This document shows positions 8,219-17,280 of a stretch of DNA of 64,000 bases, in pieces (positions within the stretch are counted from its first letter, which is position 1; every line of letters begins with the position of its first letter). A program made the position numbers and the translations under genes. This DNA comes from Oerskovia paurometabola (lineage in GTDB: Bacteria > Actinomycetota > Actinomycetes > Actinomycetales > Cellulomonadaceae), in the NCBI RefSeq assembly GCF_016907365.1, contig NZ_JAFBBV010000001.1:2852001-2916000 (forward strand). The letters run 5' to 3'. Under the pieces are notes generated by a model. That model worked only from the letters and a program-made list of their open reading frames with translations. It ran no database searches and was not told the origin of the DNA.

Positions 8219-9243
8219 GCGTCCCGACCAGCCACCGCACCGCCGTCGGGATCGACCTGGGCGGTACCAAGATCGCCGCGGGTCTCGTCCGCGACGACGG
8301 CACGGTCCTCGCCCGGGCCGGGGTCCCCACCCCGGCCCGGGAGGGGGCGGCCGCGATCCTCGACGCGGTCGCACGTCTGGTCACGCTCCTCCTGCCCGAC
8401 GGCGCCGACGCGCCCGGGTCGTCCGGCGCACCGGACGTGCTGGTCGGGGTGGGCATCGGTTCGGCCGGGGTCATCGACTCGGGCCGCGGCCGCGTCGTGG
8501 CGGCGACCGACGCCCTGACGGGCTGGGCCGGGGCCGACCTCGCGGGCGGGATCGGTGCTCGCCTCGCGGCGGCGGGCGGCCCCGCGGCGGGCCTGCCCGT
8601 GCACACCGACAACGACGTGCACGCGCACGCGCTGGGCGAGCACTGGTTGGGGGCGTGCGCGGGGACGCGGACCGCGCTCGTCGTCGCGGCCGGCACCGGG
8701 GTCGGGGCCACGCTCCTGCTCGACGGCACGCCGCAGCACGGTGCGCGCCACGTGGCCGGGCACCTGGGCCACCTGCCCGCGGCCGAGGCGGCCGGGCTGC
8801 TGTGCACGTGCTCGCGCTCGGGGCATCTCGAGGCGATCGCGTCGGGACCTGCGCTGCACGCCCTGTACCTGCGCCTCGGCGGCGACGCCACGGTCGCCAC
8901 GGCCCGGGTCGTGTGCCAGCTCACCGACGTCGACCCGGTCGCGCACCAGGCCGTGGTCCTCGCGGCCACGGCCCTGGGCCGGACCGTGGGCGGTGTCGCG
9001 AACATGCTCGACCCGGAGGTCGTCGTGATCAGCGGCGGCCTCGCAGGAGCCGGGAGCCTGTGGTGGGACACGATGTCCGCCGCGGTCGCGTCCGAGCTCA
9101 TGCCCGCGCTCGACGGCCTGCCCGTCGTGACCGCGACCCTCGGCGGCGACGCCGCCGTCCTGGGGGCGGCCCGGCTCGCGTTCGTCGCGCACGAGGCGCG
9201 CGAGACACCCGCCGCACCGCTCGCCTCCCTCGCAGCACCGTGA
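8215..9243 (+). CDS. nanK: ROK-family sugar kinase, probable N-acetylmannosamine kinase
   Basis: This 342-aa ROK kinase has the N-terminal phosphate-binding DLGGTK motif and the catalytic DNDVHAHALGE region. In the zinc site, the usual CxCGxxGCxE reads C197-T-C199-S-R-S-G-H204-L-E206. The third Cys is His, which could still bind zinc together with the upstream GHLGH. In this operon it should phosphorylate N-acetylmannosamine to the 6-phosphate, linking NanA and NanE. A glucokinase role is possible, since ROK members are hard to tell apart by sequence. The GTG start overlaps the lyase stop codon. Confidence 0.8.
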   Translation: MSVPTSHRTAVGIDLGGTKIAAGLVRDDGTVLARAGVPTPAREGAAAILDAVARLVTLLLPDGADAPGSSGAPDVLVGVGIGSAGVIDSGRGRVVAATDALTGWAGADLAGGIGARLAAAGGPAAGLPVHTDNDVHAHALGEHWLGACAGTRTALVVAAGTGVGATLLLDGTPQHGARHVAGHLGHLPAAEAAGLLCTCSRSGHLEAIASGPALHALYLRLGGDATVATARVVCQLTDVDPVAHQAVVLAATALGRTVGGVANMLDPEVVVISGGLAGAGSLWWDTMSAAVASELMPALDGLPVVTATLGGDAAVLGAARLAFVAHEARETPAAPLASLAAP

Positions 9244-9275
9244 CAACCGTCCCCTCTCGCCTCCCGGAGGATCCC

Positions 9276-10013
9276 GTGACCGACCGTCCGTCGACCGCCC
9301 CCGCACCCACCGCGGGGCCGGTGACCACCGACCCGCTCGTCGCGCTGCGCGGCGGCCTCGTCGTCTCGTGCCAGGCCTATCCCGGCGAGGCCATGCGGGA
9401 CCCGCGGACCATGACCCAGGTCGCGCTCGCCGCGGTCCGCGGCGGCGCGGTGGGCATCCGCGTCCAGGGCGTCGCGGACGTCGAGCACGTCACGCACGCG
9501 TTCGCCGAGCTCGGGATCACGGTGCCCGTCACGGGGCTCTGGAAGGACGGCACCGACGGCGTCTTCATCACCCCGACGCTGCGTCACGCGGTCGCCGTCG
9601 CCCGCGCCGGGGCCACGATCGTCGCGATCGACGGGACCCGGCGCCCGCGCCCCGACGGCCTGAGCCTCGCGGACACCGTCGCAGGCCTGCGCGAGCACAC
9701 GTCCGCGCTCGTCATGGCCGACTGCGGGAGCCTCGACGACGCGCTCGCGGCCCGCGACGCGGGGGTCGACGTCGTGGGGACGACGCTGTCCGGGTACACG
9801 GGCGAGCGTCCCCGCACCGACGGGCCGGACCTCGAGCTGCTCGCCCAGCTCGTCGACCGCCTCGACGTGCCCGTGATCGCCGAGGGCCGCGTCCACTCCC
9901 CCGCCCAGGCGCGCGCCGCGCTCGACGCGGGCGCGTGGGCGGTGGTCGTGGGGACCGCGATCACCCACCCCACGAGCATCACCGGCTGGTTCGTCGACGC
10001 CCTCACGGCCTGA
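9276..10013 (+). CDS. nanE: N-acylglucosamine-6-phosphate 2-epimerase
   Basis: This 245-aa NanE TIM-barrel protein is recognised by the N-terminal GGLVVSCQA, the GLWK segment, TRRPRP, the ADCGS strand, GTTLSGYTGE and the C-terminal phosphate-binding GTAITHP. It converts N-acetylmannosamine 6-phosphate to N-acetylglucosamine 6-phosphate, which enters amino sugar catabolism through nagA/nagB-type enzymes not found in this window. GTG 9276 follows a strong GGAGG at 9266-9270. It is the last cytoplasmic gene of the operon; a hairpin follows before the sialidase. Confidence 0.92.
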   Translation: MTDRPSTAPAPTAGPVTTDPLVALRGGLVVSCQAYPGEAMRDPRTMTQVALAAVRGGAVGIRVQGVADVEHVTHAFAELGITVPVTGLWKDGTDGVFITPTLRHAVAVARAGATIVAIDGTRRPRPDGLSLADTVAGLREHTSALVMADCGSLDDALAARDAGVDVVGTTLSGYTGERPRTDGPDLELLAQLVDRLDVPVIAEGRVHSPAQARAALDAGAWAVVVGTAITHPTSITGWFVDALTA

Positions 10014-10350
10014 CGCCGCCCCGCCCCGCTCTCCGCGCCGGGCTCGCACCGCCCGACCCCGACCGACTGACCCGACACAGCCCCACCCCCGGGACGCCCG
10101 CACCGCCGCGGACGCCCCGGCCCCGCACCGCCGGACCACGACGGTCCCGCACCCGCCCGCCCGACGTCCGCTCCGCCGTCGGGCACCTCGCACCAGGAGC
10201 ACCACAGACCGGACCCCCGCACCCGACTCGGTGCCGAGGCGGAGGTCCGCGCCGTGCCCGCCCCGCGCCCGGGACGGGCACGGCCACCGCAGGACCGCAC
10301 CGTGCAGCACGACAGCAAGAGCTCTGACCCGACGATGCCAGGAGTATCTG
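10014..10350. terminator. 337-nt spacer between nanE and the sialidase, with a hairpin at 10159-10184
   Basis: GCCCGACG (10159-10166) pairs with CGTCGGGC (10177-10184) as an 8-bp stem, a likely terminator or processing hairpin after nanE. The right half contains GCTCCGCCGTCGGGC, which recurs after two other genes (27919 and 43659 regions). The rest is C-rich and I see no coding gene in it. A ribosome site (AGGAG, 10340-10344) belongs to the sialidase. Confidence 0.4.
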
Positions 10351-12929
10351 ATGCCACTGCACCCATCCACCCCGCCGAGCGCAGCGCTGCCAGCGCCGCC
10401 CGCGCGCGCACGAAACCGCAGGTCACGACCGGCGCTCGCCGCCGGACTGTCCCTGCTCCTCGTCGCCCCGGCCGCGAGCGCCCAGGCGTTCGACCCGTTC
10501 CCGCCCGCCGCGACCGACGGGCCCGGGACGTTCTCCGAGCAGACCCTCGCGGTCGGCGGCACGGGCGGCTACGCGAACTACCGCATCCCCGCGCTGACCA
10601 CGACGAACGACGGCACGATCCTCGCCTCGTACGACGGGCGTCCGTTCAACGCGGGCGACGCCCCGCAGCCCAACTCGATCCTGCAGCGCGTGAGCCGTGA
10701 CGGCGGCGCGACGTGGGAGCCCACGACGGTCGTGGCCGCGGGCCACGGGACGAACTCGTCCCCCGACAAGTACGGGTTCTCCGACCCGTCCTACGTCGTG
10801 GACCGCGAGACGGGCACGATCTTCAACTTCCACGTGAAGTCGTTCGACCAGGGCTTCGGCGGGTCGGCCACGGGCGTCGACCCGACCAACCGGCAGATCC
10901 TGCACGCCGCCGTCAGCGTCTCCGAGGACGGGGGCGAGACCTGGGAGGGCCGCGTCATCACCGAGGGCGCCAAGGACCCGTCGTGGGCCGGCATCTTCGC
11001 GGCGTCGGGAGAGGGCATCCAGCTGCGCTACGGCGAGCACGCCGGACGCCTCGTCCAGCAGTTCACCGCCCGCACGGGCGGGACCTACAAGGCCTACAGC
11101 GTCTACTCCGACGACCACGGCGCCACCTGGACGCACGGCGAGGCGTTCGGCACGGGCATGGACGAGAACAAGTCCGTCGAGCTCTCCGACGGACGCGTCA
11201 TGATGAACTCGCGCGACTCGGCGGGCAGCAAGTACCGCAAGGTCGCGTTCTCGCAGGACGGCGGGCACACCTACGGCCCCGTGACCCTGGACCGCCAGCT
11301 CCCCGACCCGACCAACAACGGCTCGATCTCGCGCCTTCACCCCGACGCCCCCGAGGGCTCGGCCGAGGCGAAGATGGTGCTGTTCAGCAACTCCAACAGC
11401 ACCACGGGCCGCGAGAACGTGACCGTGCGCCTCTCGTGCGACGACGGCGCGACCTGGCCCGGCTTCCGGGTCGTCAACCCCGGCTCCGGCGCCTACTCGA
11501 CGCTCTCGCCGCTCGGCGACGGACGCTTCGGGCTCCTGTACGAGACGCAGGGCATGAACGCGATCTCGTTCGCCAGCTTCGACCAGGAATGGTTGAACGC
11601 GACGTGCGCGTCGACCGTCGTGCCGGACACGACCGTCGCGACGGGCGGCACCGTGCAGGTACCGGTCAAGGTCACGAACCAGAACCAGGCGCCCCTCGCG
11701 GCCTCGCGCCTGACGATCGACGCCCCCGTGGGCTGGAGCGCGACCACGGTCGACGTGCCGGCGCTCGCGGTCGGCCAGACCGCCACGGTCCAGGTCGCGC
11801 TCACGGCGTCCGCGACCGCTGCGGCGACCACGGCCGCCAACCCCGTCCGGGTCCAGAGCGTCCTCACCGCTGCCGACGGCACCCAGGCTCGCGCGTACGG
11901 CTACGTGACCGTCACGGGCGGCCCCGCCGGCCCCGTGACCTCGCTCGCGGTGTTCGGGAAGTACACGACCGACCGGGACGTCGCGGCCCAGCCGTACACG
12001 CTCGGCGAGCGCGTGCCCTACTCGTTCCGCGTCTACAACACCGGGACCACGGCCTACCGCTCGACCGCGACGGGCAAAACACCGGGACCACGGCCTACCG
12101 CTCGACCGCGACGGGCAACCTGACGAACCTGTCCCCGGGGTGCAACTGGAGCAGCCTGCCCGCGGGTGGCACCTACCTGTGCGCGCTCGCGTACCGCGTG
12201 GTGACGGCGGGCGACCTCGCGGACGGCTTCTTCGTCCCCGAGACCCGCTGGTTCATGAACGCCGACCAGGCCTCGTCGGTCGCTCTCACGGGCGAGCCCG
12301 TCGACCTGGTCGACCGCCGCCCCTCGCTCGCCGTCACGGCCGGCGAGGCCACGGTCGAGGACACGGACGCGAACGGCTCGGTGAACGCGGGCGACGTCGT
12401 GGTCAACCAGGTCACGGTGCGCAACACCGGCAACGTGCGGCTCACGGGGGTCGGGGCCACGGGCCTGTGCACGCTGCCCGAGCTCGCGGTGGGAGCCGAG
12501 GCCGCGTGCGGCACCGTGCGGCGCACCCTCACCGCGGCGGACGTCGCGGCGGGCTCGCTCGCGGGCCGGACCGTCACGGTGGCAGCGTCCAACGGCGACC
12601 TCGCCGTGACCGGGCAGGTCGACGTCGCACCCTTCGAGCTGCCCGCGCAGCCCGTCGTCCCCGTCGAGGTGACCGCGAGCGCGCAGTGCGTCGCCGGCAA
12701 GGTCCAGCTCACGGGCCGTGCGGTCAACGCCGGGGACGAGGCGCTCGACGTCACGATCCGTTCGACCGCCGGCACCAAGGCGTTCGCGGGGCTGGCACCC
12801 GGGCGCAGCGCGTCGCAGCGGTTCGCGACCCGTTCCGCCTCCGTCGCGGCCGGGCAGGTCTCGTTCGACGTGACCGCCGGTGGCGCGACGTCGACCCTCG
12901 CCGCGCCCTACGACGCGACGTCGTGCTGA
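10351..12929 (+). pseudogene. Secreted exo-alpha-sialidase, frameshifted by a 41-bp duplication
   Basis: The ATG at 10351 (AGGAG upstream) opens a secreted protein: basic residues 20-26, a hydrophobic core, and cleavage near ASA-Q (about 45). The six-bladed sialidase domain covers about 60-425, with YRIP (77-80) and five Asp boxes (for example SRDGGATW, SEDGGETW, SDDHGATW). A CARDB/NEW3-like beta domain follows (about 430-530). Near residue 575 a perfect tandem duplication (12037-12118) shifts the frame, and translation stops at 12123 (590 aa). The remaining downstream domains continue in another frame to 12929. Removing one copy restores an 845-aa protein. The truncated form keeps the catalytic domain, so it may still be an active secreted enzyme. 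Sequencing error is the main alternative. Confidence 0.85.
12037..12118 (+). repeat. Perfect 41-bp tandem duplication inside the sialidase gene
   Basis: Positions 12037-12077 and 12078-12118 are identical, both starting AACACCGGGACCACGG and ending GACGGGCAA. Because 41 is not a multiple of three, the second copy shifts the reading frame. Deleting one copy gives a continuous in-frame protein, with YNTGTTAY leading into TGNLTNLSPGC. Confidence 0.97.
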
Positions 12930-12952
12930 GCCGCGGCTGACGCACCACAGAC

Positions 12953-12992
12953 CTCGGCCCTCGTCCCCGTGCCGGCGGGGACGGGGGCCGAG
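12953..12992. terminator. Terminator after the sialidase
   Basis: A 16-bp stem (12953-12968 with 12977-12992, one G-U pair) closes an 8-nt loop, 24 nt after the sialidase stop. It lies between convergent genes and may serve both strands. Confidence 0.75.
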
Positions 12993-13013
12993 CCTCTTCG
13001 CCCCCCCGCGGCG

Positions 13014-13493
13014 TCAGGCGTCCGCGGGCTGCTTCCCCTCGAACGCGGCCCGCAGCGCGGGCATCTCGAGCTTGATCATCTGCATCATGGCGCCCATCAT
13101 GCGCGCCACGGCCTCCTGGTCGTCGGACTGCGCAAGCTCCTCGAACTCGACGGGCACGACCTGCCACGACAGCCCGTAGCGGTCCTTGAGCCAGCCGCAC
13201 TGCGACTCGGTGCCGCCGCCCGAGAGCAGGGCGTCCCAGTAGTGGTCGACCTCGGCCTCGTCCTCGCAGCGCACGATGAACGAGACGGCCTCGCTGAACG
13301 GGAACAGGTGGTCGGGGCCACCGTTGATGAGGTTGAAGGGCTGCCCCTGCAACGTGAAGTCGATGGTGACGAGGGTGCCGTCGGGCATCTTCAGCGAGTC
13401 GCCGACGGTGCTGTCGGGGAACACCGACGTGTAGAAGGCCACGGCCTCCTCGAGGCCGCCGTTGAACCACAGGCTCGGGACGATCGGTCGCAT
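13014..13493 (-). CDS. VOC-family protein, PhnB-like
   Basis: This 159-aa vicinal-oxygen-chelate fold protein of the PhnB/3-demethylubiquinone-like group is recognised by SLWFNGGLEEAVAFY, the GxPFNLINGGP loop and CGWLKDRYGLSWQVVP. These proteins are small, dimeric and cytoplasmic, and their substrates are mostly unknown. GAGGAGG precedes the ATG. A promoter-like motif 49 nt upstream is shared with two other genes of the window, suggesting control by one sigma factor. Confidence 0.85.
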   Translation of the reverse strand: MRPIVPSLWFNGGLEEAVAFYTSVFPDSTVGDSLKMPDGTLVTIDFTLQGQPFNLINGGPDHLFPFSEAVSFIVRCEDEAEVDHYWDALLSGGGTESQCGWLKDRYGLSWQVVPVEFEELAQSDDQEAVARMMGAMMQMIKLEMPALRAAFEGKQPADA

Positions 13494-13542
13494 CGTTCTC
13501 CTCCTCCCGCGCGGCGCGCGGTGCGTCGCGCTCTTCTGGTCC

Positions 13543-13570
13543 GACCGGCCGGGGCCGGCGAACTCATCGG
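13543..13570 (-). promoter_or_regulatory. Shared bipartite promoter motif, copy 1
   Basis: Read on the minus strand: CCGATGAGTTC, 10 nt, GCCGGTC, ending 49 nt before the VOC gene start. The same two blocks at the same spacing occur at 25450-25477 (+) and 32756-32783 (-). The arrangement fits -35/-10 elements of an ECF-type sigma factor, but the factor is not in this window. Confidence 0.6.
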
Positions 13571-13608
13571 TCGGCGCGCCCGGTCGGGCTCACCGGCCGT
13601 GGGGCGCG

Positions 13609-14115
13609 TCAGGCAGCCGTCCGCAGGAACGTCCCCAGCGCCTCGACCACGAGCAGGTGGTCGTCGCGCTGCGCCAGGCCCGACACGGTCACGACGCCGA
13701 TCACCCCGACTCCCTCGACCCGCAGCGGGAACGCCCCGCCGTGGGCCGCGTACTCCTGGAGCGACAGCTCGTGCTGCGCGGTGAACGTCGTCCCCTTGGC
13801 CTTGGCCCGCAGGCCCATGAGGTAGGACGACGCACCGAACCTCTCGACCACGCGCACCTTGCGCTGGACCCACGTGTCGTTGTCGGGCGTGGTCCCCTCG
13901 GTCGCGGCGTGGAAGACCTGCTGCGGTCCGCGGCGCACGTCGATCGTGATCGGCAGCGACCGCTCGGCCGCGAGCTCGACGAGCAGGCAGCCGAGCCGCC
14001 ACGCGTCGTCGTGCGTGAAGCGGGTGAGCACGAGCTCACGTTCGTGCTGCTCGGCCTCCGCGATGAAGCGGGCCGTGCGTGCGTGGTCGTGGTTCTCGGG
14101 CTGGTCGTGGGTCAT
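13609..14115 (-). CDS. HbpS/GlcG-like heme-degrading domain protein (UPF0303)
   Basis: This 168-aa protein shows the UPF0303/HbpS-like fold: RLGCLLVELAAERSLPITIDVRR, then a central VQRKVRVVERFG, and a Gly-rich C-terminal half with HGGAFPLRVEGVGVIGVVTVSGL. Relatives bind heme or small ligands as oligomers; some are extracellular, but this one lacks a signal peptide. It is a single gene between the VOC gene and ku, with its own start. The biochemical role is unknown. Confidence 0.75.
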   Translation of the reverse strand: MTHDQPENHDHARTARFIAEAEQHERELVLTRFTHDDAWRLGCLLVELAAERSLPITIDVRRGPQQVFHAATEGTTPDNDTWVQRKVRVVERFGASSYLMGLRAKAKGTTFTAQHELSLQEYAAHGGAFPLRVEGVGVIGVVTVSGLAQRDDHLLVVEALGTFLRTAA

Positions 14116-14142
14116 GGCGTCAGCCTGGCACGCCGCGGCACG

Positions 14143-15114
14143 TCACGCCGAGGCCTTCTTGCGCGTCGTCTTCTTCGCGGGTTCCTTCGTCGAGGCGGCC
14201 TTGCCGTCCGAGGCGCGCGACGCCGTCGTGCCCTTGGTCTTCTTCGTGGCTGCGGCGCTCTTCTTGCTGCCCGACGACGCCGCCTCCTTCGCGGTCTTCT
14301 CGCCCTTCGCGTCACCCGACTTCTTGCCGCGCGAGCTCTCGACGCTGCGGCGCAGGGCCTCCATGAGGTCGATGACCTCGGCCCCGTCGCCGCCCTTCTC
14401 CTCCTGCTCGCCGAACGTCTCGGCGGTGTCCAGGGCCTCGCCCTTCTCGATCTTGGCCTCGATGAGCTGGCGGAGCTGGGCCTGGTAGTCGTCCTGGTAC
14501 TCCTCGGGCGTGAAGTCGGCCGCGAAGGACTCGACGAGCTGGGACGACATCGCGAGCTCCTTGGCGCTGACCTTCGCGGGCTCGTCGAGCGTCGGGAACG
14601 CGGCCTCGCGCACCTCGTCGGCCCACAGCAGCGTCTGCAGGACCAGCACGTCGTCGCGCACGCGCAGCGCCGCGAGCCGCGTGCGCTGACGCAGCGCGAA
14701 CTTCACGATCGCGGTCCGGTCGGCCTCCTCGAGCGTGCGACGCAGCAGCACGTACGCCTTGTTCGAGGACGAGTCCGGCTCGAGGTAGTAGCTGCGGTCC
14801 AGGAGCATGGGGTCGATCTGGTCGTTCGGCACGAACTCGACGACCTCGACCTCGCGGCTGCGCTCGGCGGGCAGCGCCCCCAGGTCCTCGGCCGTGAGCA
14901 CGACCGTGCGCTCGCCGTCGTCGTACGCCTTGTCGATGTGCTCGTACGCCACGACCTCGCCGCAGACCTCGCACCGTCGTTGGTAGCGGATCCGACCGCC
15001 GTCCTTGTCGTGCACCTGGTGCAGCGGCACGTCGTGGTCCTCGGTCGCCGAGTACACCTTGATCGGCACGTTGACGAGACCGAACGTGATGGCACCCTTC
15101 CAGATGGCCCTCAT
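14143..15114 (-). CDS. ku: Non-homologous end-joining protein Ku
   Basis: This 323-aa bacterial Ku begins MRAIWKGAITFGLVNVPIKVY, the family hallmark. CEVCG (about residues 48-52) lies in the ring. The Ku core runs to about 255, and a long Lys/Ala-rich tail (about 265-323) resembles the DNA-binding extensions of actinobacterial Ku proteins. The homodimer rings broken DNA ends and recruits LigD, whose gene lies 5.6 kb away (20769-23405). It is a monocistronic gene, divergent from the DUF1905 gene. Confidence 0.95.
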   Translation of the reverse strand: MRAIWKGAITFGLVNVPIKVYSATEDHDVPLHQVHDKDGGRIRYQRRCEVCGEVVAYEHIDKAYDDGERTVVLTAEDLGALPAERSREVEVVEFVPNDQIDPMLLDRSYYLEPDSSSNKAYVLLRRTLEEADRTAIVKFALRQRTRLAALRVRDDVLVLQTLLWADEVREAAFPTLDEPAKVSAKELAMSSQLVESFAADFTPEEYQDDYQAQLRQLIEAKIEKGEALDTAETFGEQEEKGGDGAEVIDLMEALRRSVESSRGKKSGDAKGEKTAKEAASSGSKKSAAATKKTKGTTASRASDGKAASTKEPAKKTTRKKASA

Positions 15115-15257
15115 GCCTCCATGGTGCTCCCGGGCGCGAGGGCTGGCGAGTCGTCAGACCATCTGGAGCCGGTGGTGCGGGCCGACGGGGAGCATCATGG
15201 CGCGACTGCCCGCGGCGCGGACCGCGCGCTGTGGGTGCCGCCCGGCATCATGGGCGC

Positions 15258-15560
15258 ATGGTCGGCACCAGGTACGAGTTCGAGGCGGAGCTGTGGCGAT
15301 GGACCGCGCGCAGCGACACGTGGGTCTTCGCCGCCCTGCCGACCGACGTGAGCGACGAGATCGCGGACTCCCCGCTCCCCCCGGCCGGGTTCGGCTCGGT
15401 CAAGGTCGAGGTCACGCTCGGAGAGTCCCGCTGGTCCACGTCGGTCTTCCCCGACGCCGAGCGCAAGACGTTCGTCCTGCCCGTCAAGGCCGCGGTACGT
15501 CGCCGTGAAGGGGTCGACGTCGGGGACACCGTGCGGATCGCGGTCGAGACGCTGATCTAG
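15258..15560 (+). CDS. DUF1905 domain-containing protein
   Basis: This 100-aa small beta-rich protein matches DUF1905: FEAELWRW.A....WVFAALP near the N-terminus and the GFGSVKVEVTLG....WSTSVFP segment in the middle. ATG 15258 is preferred over an in-frame GTG at 15231 because translation then begins directly at the conserved region. Its TAG stop overlaps the stop of the convergent alarmone synthetase gene (CTAG). Function unknown. Confidence 0.8.
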   Translation: MVGTRYEFEAELWRWTARSDTWVFAALPTDVSDEIADSPLPPAGFGSVKVEVTLGESRWSTSVFPDAERKTFVLPVKAAVRRREGVDVGDTVRIAVETLI

Positions 15561-16321
15561 CCTGCCGGCTCGGCGTCGGTCGCACCCGGCCTGCCGCGCA
15601 GGTAGGAGTCGAGCAGCTCCCACGACGGCGTGAACGGACCTGCCATCTTCTCCGTCCCCGGGCGGAGGACCGCGGTGTCGCGCGAGTGCTGGAGGACCTC
15701 CTCGTGCAGACGCTCCATCTTGGCATCGAGCTCGGAGGCCGCGAGCGAGGCCTCCTTGAGCTCGTCGAGGAGGCGCTGCGGCACGGCCTTGTCGTACTTG
15801 TAGTAGATCTTGTGCTCGAGGCTGGCCCAGAAGTCCATGGCGATGGTCCGGATCTGGATCTCGACGACCACGGGCTGCACCCGGTCGGACAGGAACACGG
15901 GCACCTCGACGATCAGGTGCAGGCTCTTGTACCCGTTGCCCTTGGGGTGCGCGATGTAGTCGCGCTCCTCGAGGACGACGACGTCGCGCTGGGCCGCGAT
16001 CATGTCGCGCACCGTGTAGATGTCGGACACGAAGCTGCACGTGACGCGCACGCCCGCGATGTCGAAGATCTCCGCGCGCAGCGCCTCGATCGTCAGGTCC
16101 ACGCCCTTGCGACGGGCCTTGGCGAGCAACGACTCCGGCGACTTGAGGCGCGAGGACACGTGCTCGATCGGGTTGTACTCGTGGGCGTAGGCGAACTCGT
16201 CGCGCAGGATGGTGATCTTCGTCATCACCTCGTCCATGCCGAACCGGTACGTCATCATCAGCCGCGTGAAGTGCTCCCGCAGGGCCCTCAGCTCTGCCCC
16301 GACCTGGGGTTCACCGCTCAT
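15557..16321 (-). CDS. Small alarmone synthetase (RelA/SpoT-domain GTP pyrophosphokinase)
   Basis: This 254-aa stand-alone ppGpp synthetase has only the synthetase domain, with no HD hydrolase, TGS or ACT parts. Motifs seen are SRLKSPESLLAKARRKG, the G-loop region DIAGVRVTCSFVSD, HPKGNGYKSLHLIV and VEIQIRTIAMDFWASLEHKIYYK. It should make (p)ppGpp or related alarmones from ATP and GDP/GTP. ATG 16321 (GAGGAA upstream) is preferred to the more distal start at 16366. It is a single gene, divergent from a TetR gene with 235 nt between. Confidence 0.88.
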   Translation of the reverse strand: MSGEPQVGAELRALREHFTRLMMTYRFGMDEVMTKITILRDEFAYAHEYNPIEHVSSRLKSPESLLAKARRKGVDLTIEALRAEIFDIAGVRVTCSFVSDIYTVRDMIAAQRDVVVLEERDYIAHPKGNGYKSLHLIVEVPVFLSDRVQPVVVEIQIRTIAMDFWASLEHKIYYKYDKAVPQRLLDELKEASLAASELDAKMERLHEEVLQHSRDTAVLRPGTEKMAGPFTPSWELLDSYLRGRPGATDAEPAG

Positions 16322-16493
16322 GGATTCCTCGCTGATCGTGCCGACGTCGATCCTCCACCGTCGCACACCGTCAGGTCCCGGGGCGCCGGCGTCCGCCCTC
16401 GCCCACCGCTCGTCTCACGTCGTGGCCCCGAGCGCCCGTCGCGACGGGCCGTTGGGCCCCGAAGCCCGGGACCAACGTCCTGACCTGGTCGAA

Positions 16494-16518
16494 CACTGTT
16501 GACGCTGTGTCAATAGTG
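16494..16518. promoter_or_regulatory. Imperfect palindrome upstream of the TetR gene
   Basis: CACTGTTGAC (16494-16503) and GTCAATAGTG (16509-16518) are inverted repeats with one mismatch around a 5-nt centre. The left arm contains TTGAC, a possible -35 box, so a bound dimer would block transcription. It lies 38 nt before the TetR start and is a plausible autoregulatory operator. Confidence 0.6.
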
Positions 16519-16556
16519 GATCTAGCGTCCAGTTATCAGCTCAGAAAGGGGCTCCG

Positions 16557-17168
16557 ATGACCGACGCGACGACGCCGAGGAGGCGACGTTCAGCACCCGA
16601 GGTTCGTGCCGAGGAGATCGTGCACGCCGCCCGCGAGCTGTTCGCCGAGCAGGGCATCGCCCGGACCTCGACCAAGGAGGTCGCCGAACGCGCGGGCATC
16701 GCCCGGGGGCTCGTCTACTACTACTTCCCCGACAAGGACGCCCTCGTCGACGCCGTGCTCGAGGGCTATGTCGCAGAGTTCGTCGAGGCCGTGCGCGCGT
16801 GGGACGCGGCGCGCGAGCCCGGGAACGTCGACAAGGCCCTCGTCGACTGCATCGCGATGTTCCGCACGCACCTGCGGGCGGTCGCCCCGCTGCGCGACGA
16901 CATGCAACGCACCGAGAGCGCCGGGCTGTACAACCGTTTCCTCGACCGGGCCGTGCGGGCCGTGGTCGAGTGCATCGGCGCCACGACCGTGGAGGCCTAC
17001 GCGGCCAGGCACCACATCGGCATCGAGCACGTGCCCGAGACCTTCTACGTCCTCGTCTACGGGCTCGTCGGCCTCGCCCGGAACACCCCGGAGGTCGACG
17101 ACGCCGTGCTCGTGACGATCGTGCGCCAGGTTCTGCACCTCGAGGAGGCGCGTTCCGACACCGAGTGA
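16557..17168 (+). CDS. TetR-family transcriptional regulator
   Basis: This 203-aa regulator has an N-terminal TetR helix-turn-helix (about residues 15-65: IVHAARELFAEQGIARTSTKEVAERAGIARGLVYYYFPDK) and a divergent all-helical ligand domain. AAAGGGG precedes the ATG. It lies upstream of, and codirectional with, a DUF5692-like membrane protein gene (113 nt gap), which is the obvious target together with its own promoter palindrome. The ligand is unknown. Confidence 0.88.
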   Translation: MTDATTPRRRRSAPEVRAEEIVHAARELFAEQGIARTSTKEVAERAGIARGLVYYYFPDKDALVDAVLEGYVAEFVEAVRAWDAAREPGNVDKALVDCIAMFRTHLRAVAPLRDDMQRTESAGLYNRFLDRAVRAVVECIGATTVEAYAARHHIGIEHVPETFYVLVYGLVGLARNTPEVDDAVLVTIVRQVLHLEEARSDTE

Positions 17169-17280
17169 CGCGACGGCCCGGAACCCGACGGTGCGCCGGG
17201 ACCGGGCTCGCTCACCTGGCGCACCGTCCTCCACCCCGGGCGGCCACGAGCCGTCCCGTCGTCCTGAGAAAGGGAGCGAC

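Noticed and set aside
12078..12929. Independent gene in the displaced sialidase frame
   Set aside because: No ribosome site or signal peptide at any start. Its sequence is the direct continuation of the sialidase once the 41-bp copy is removed.
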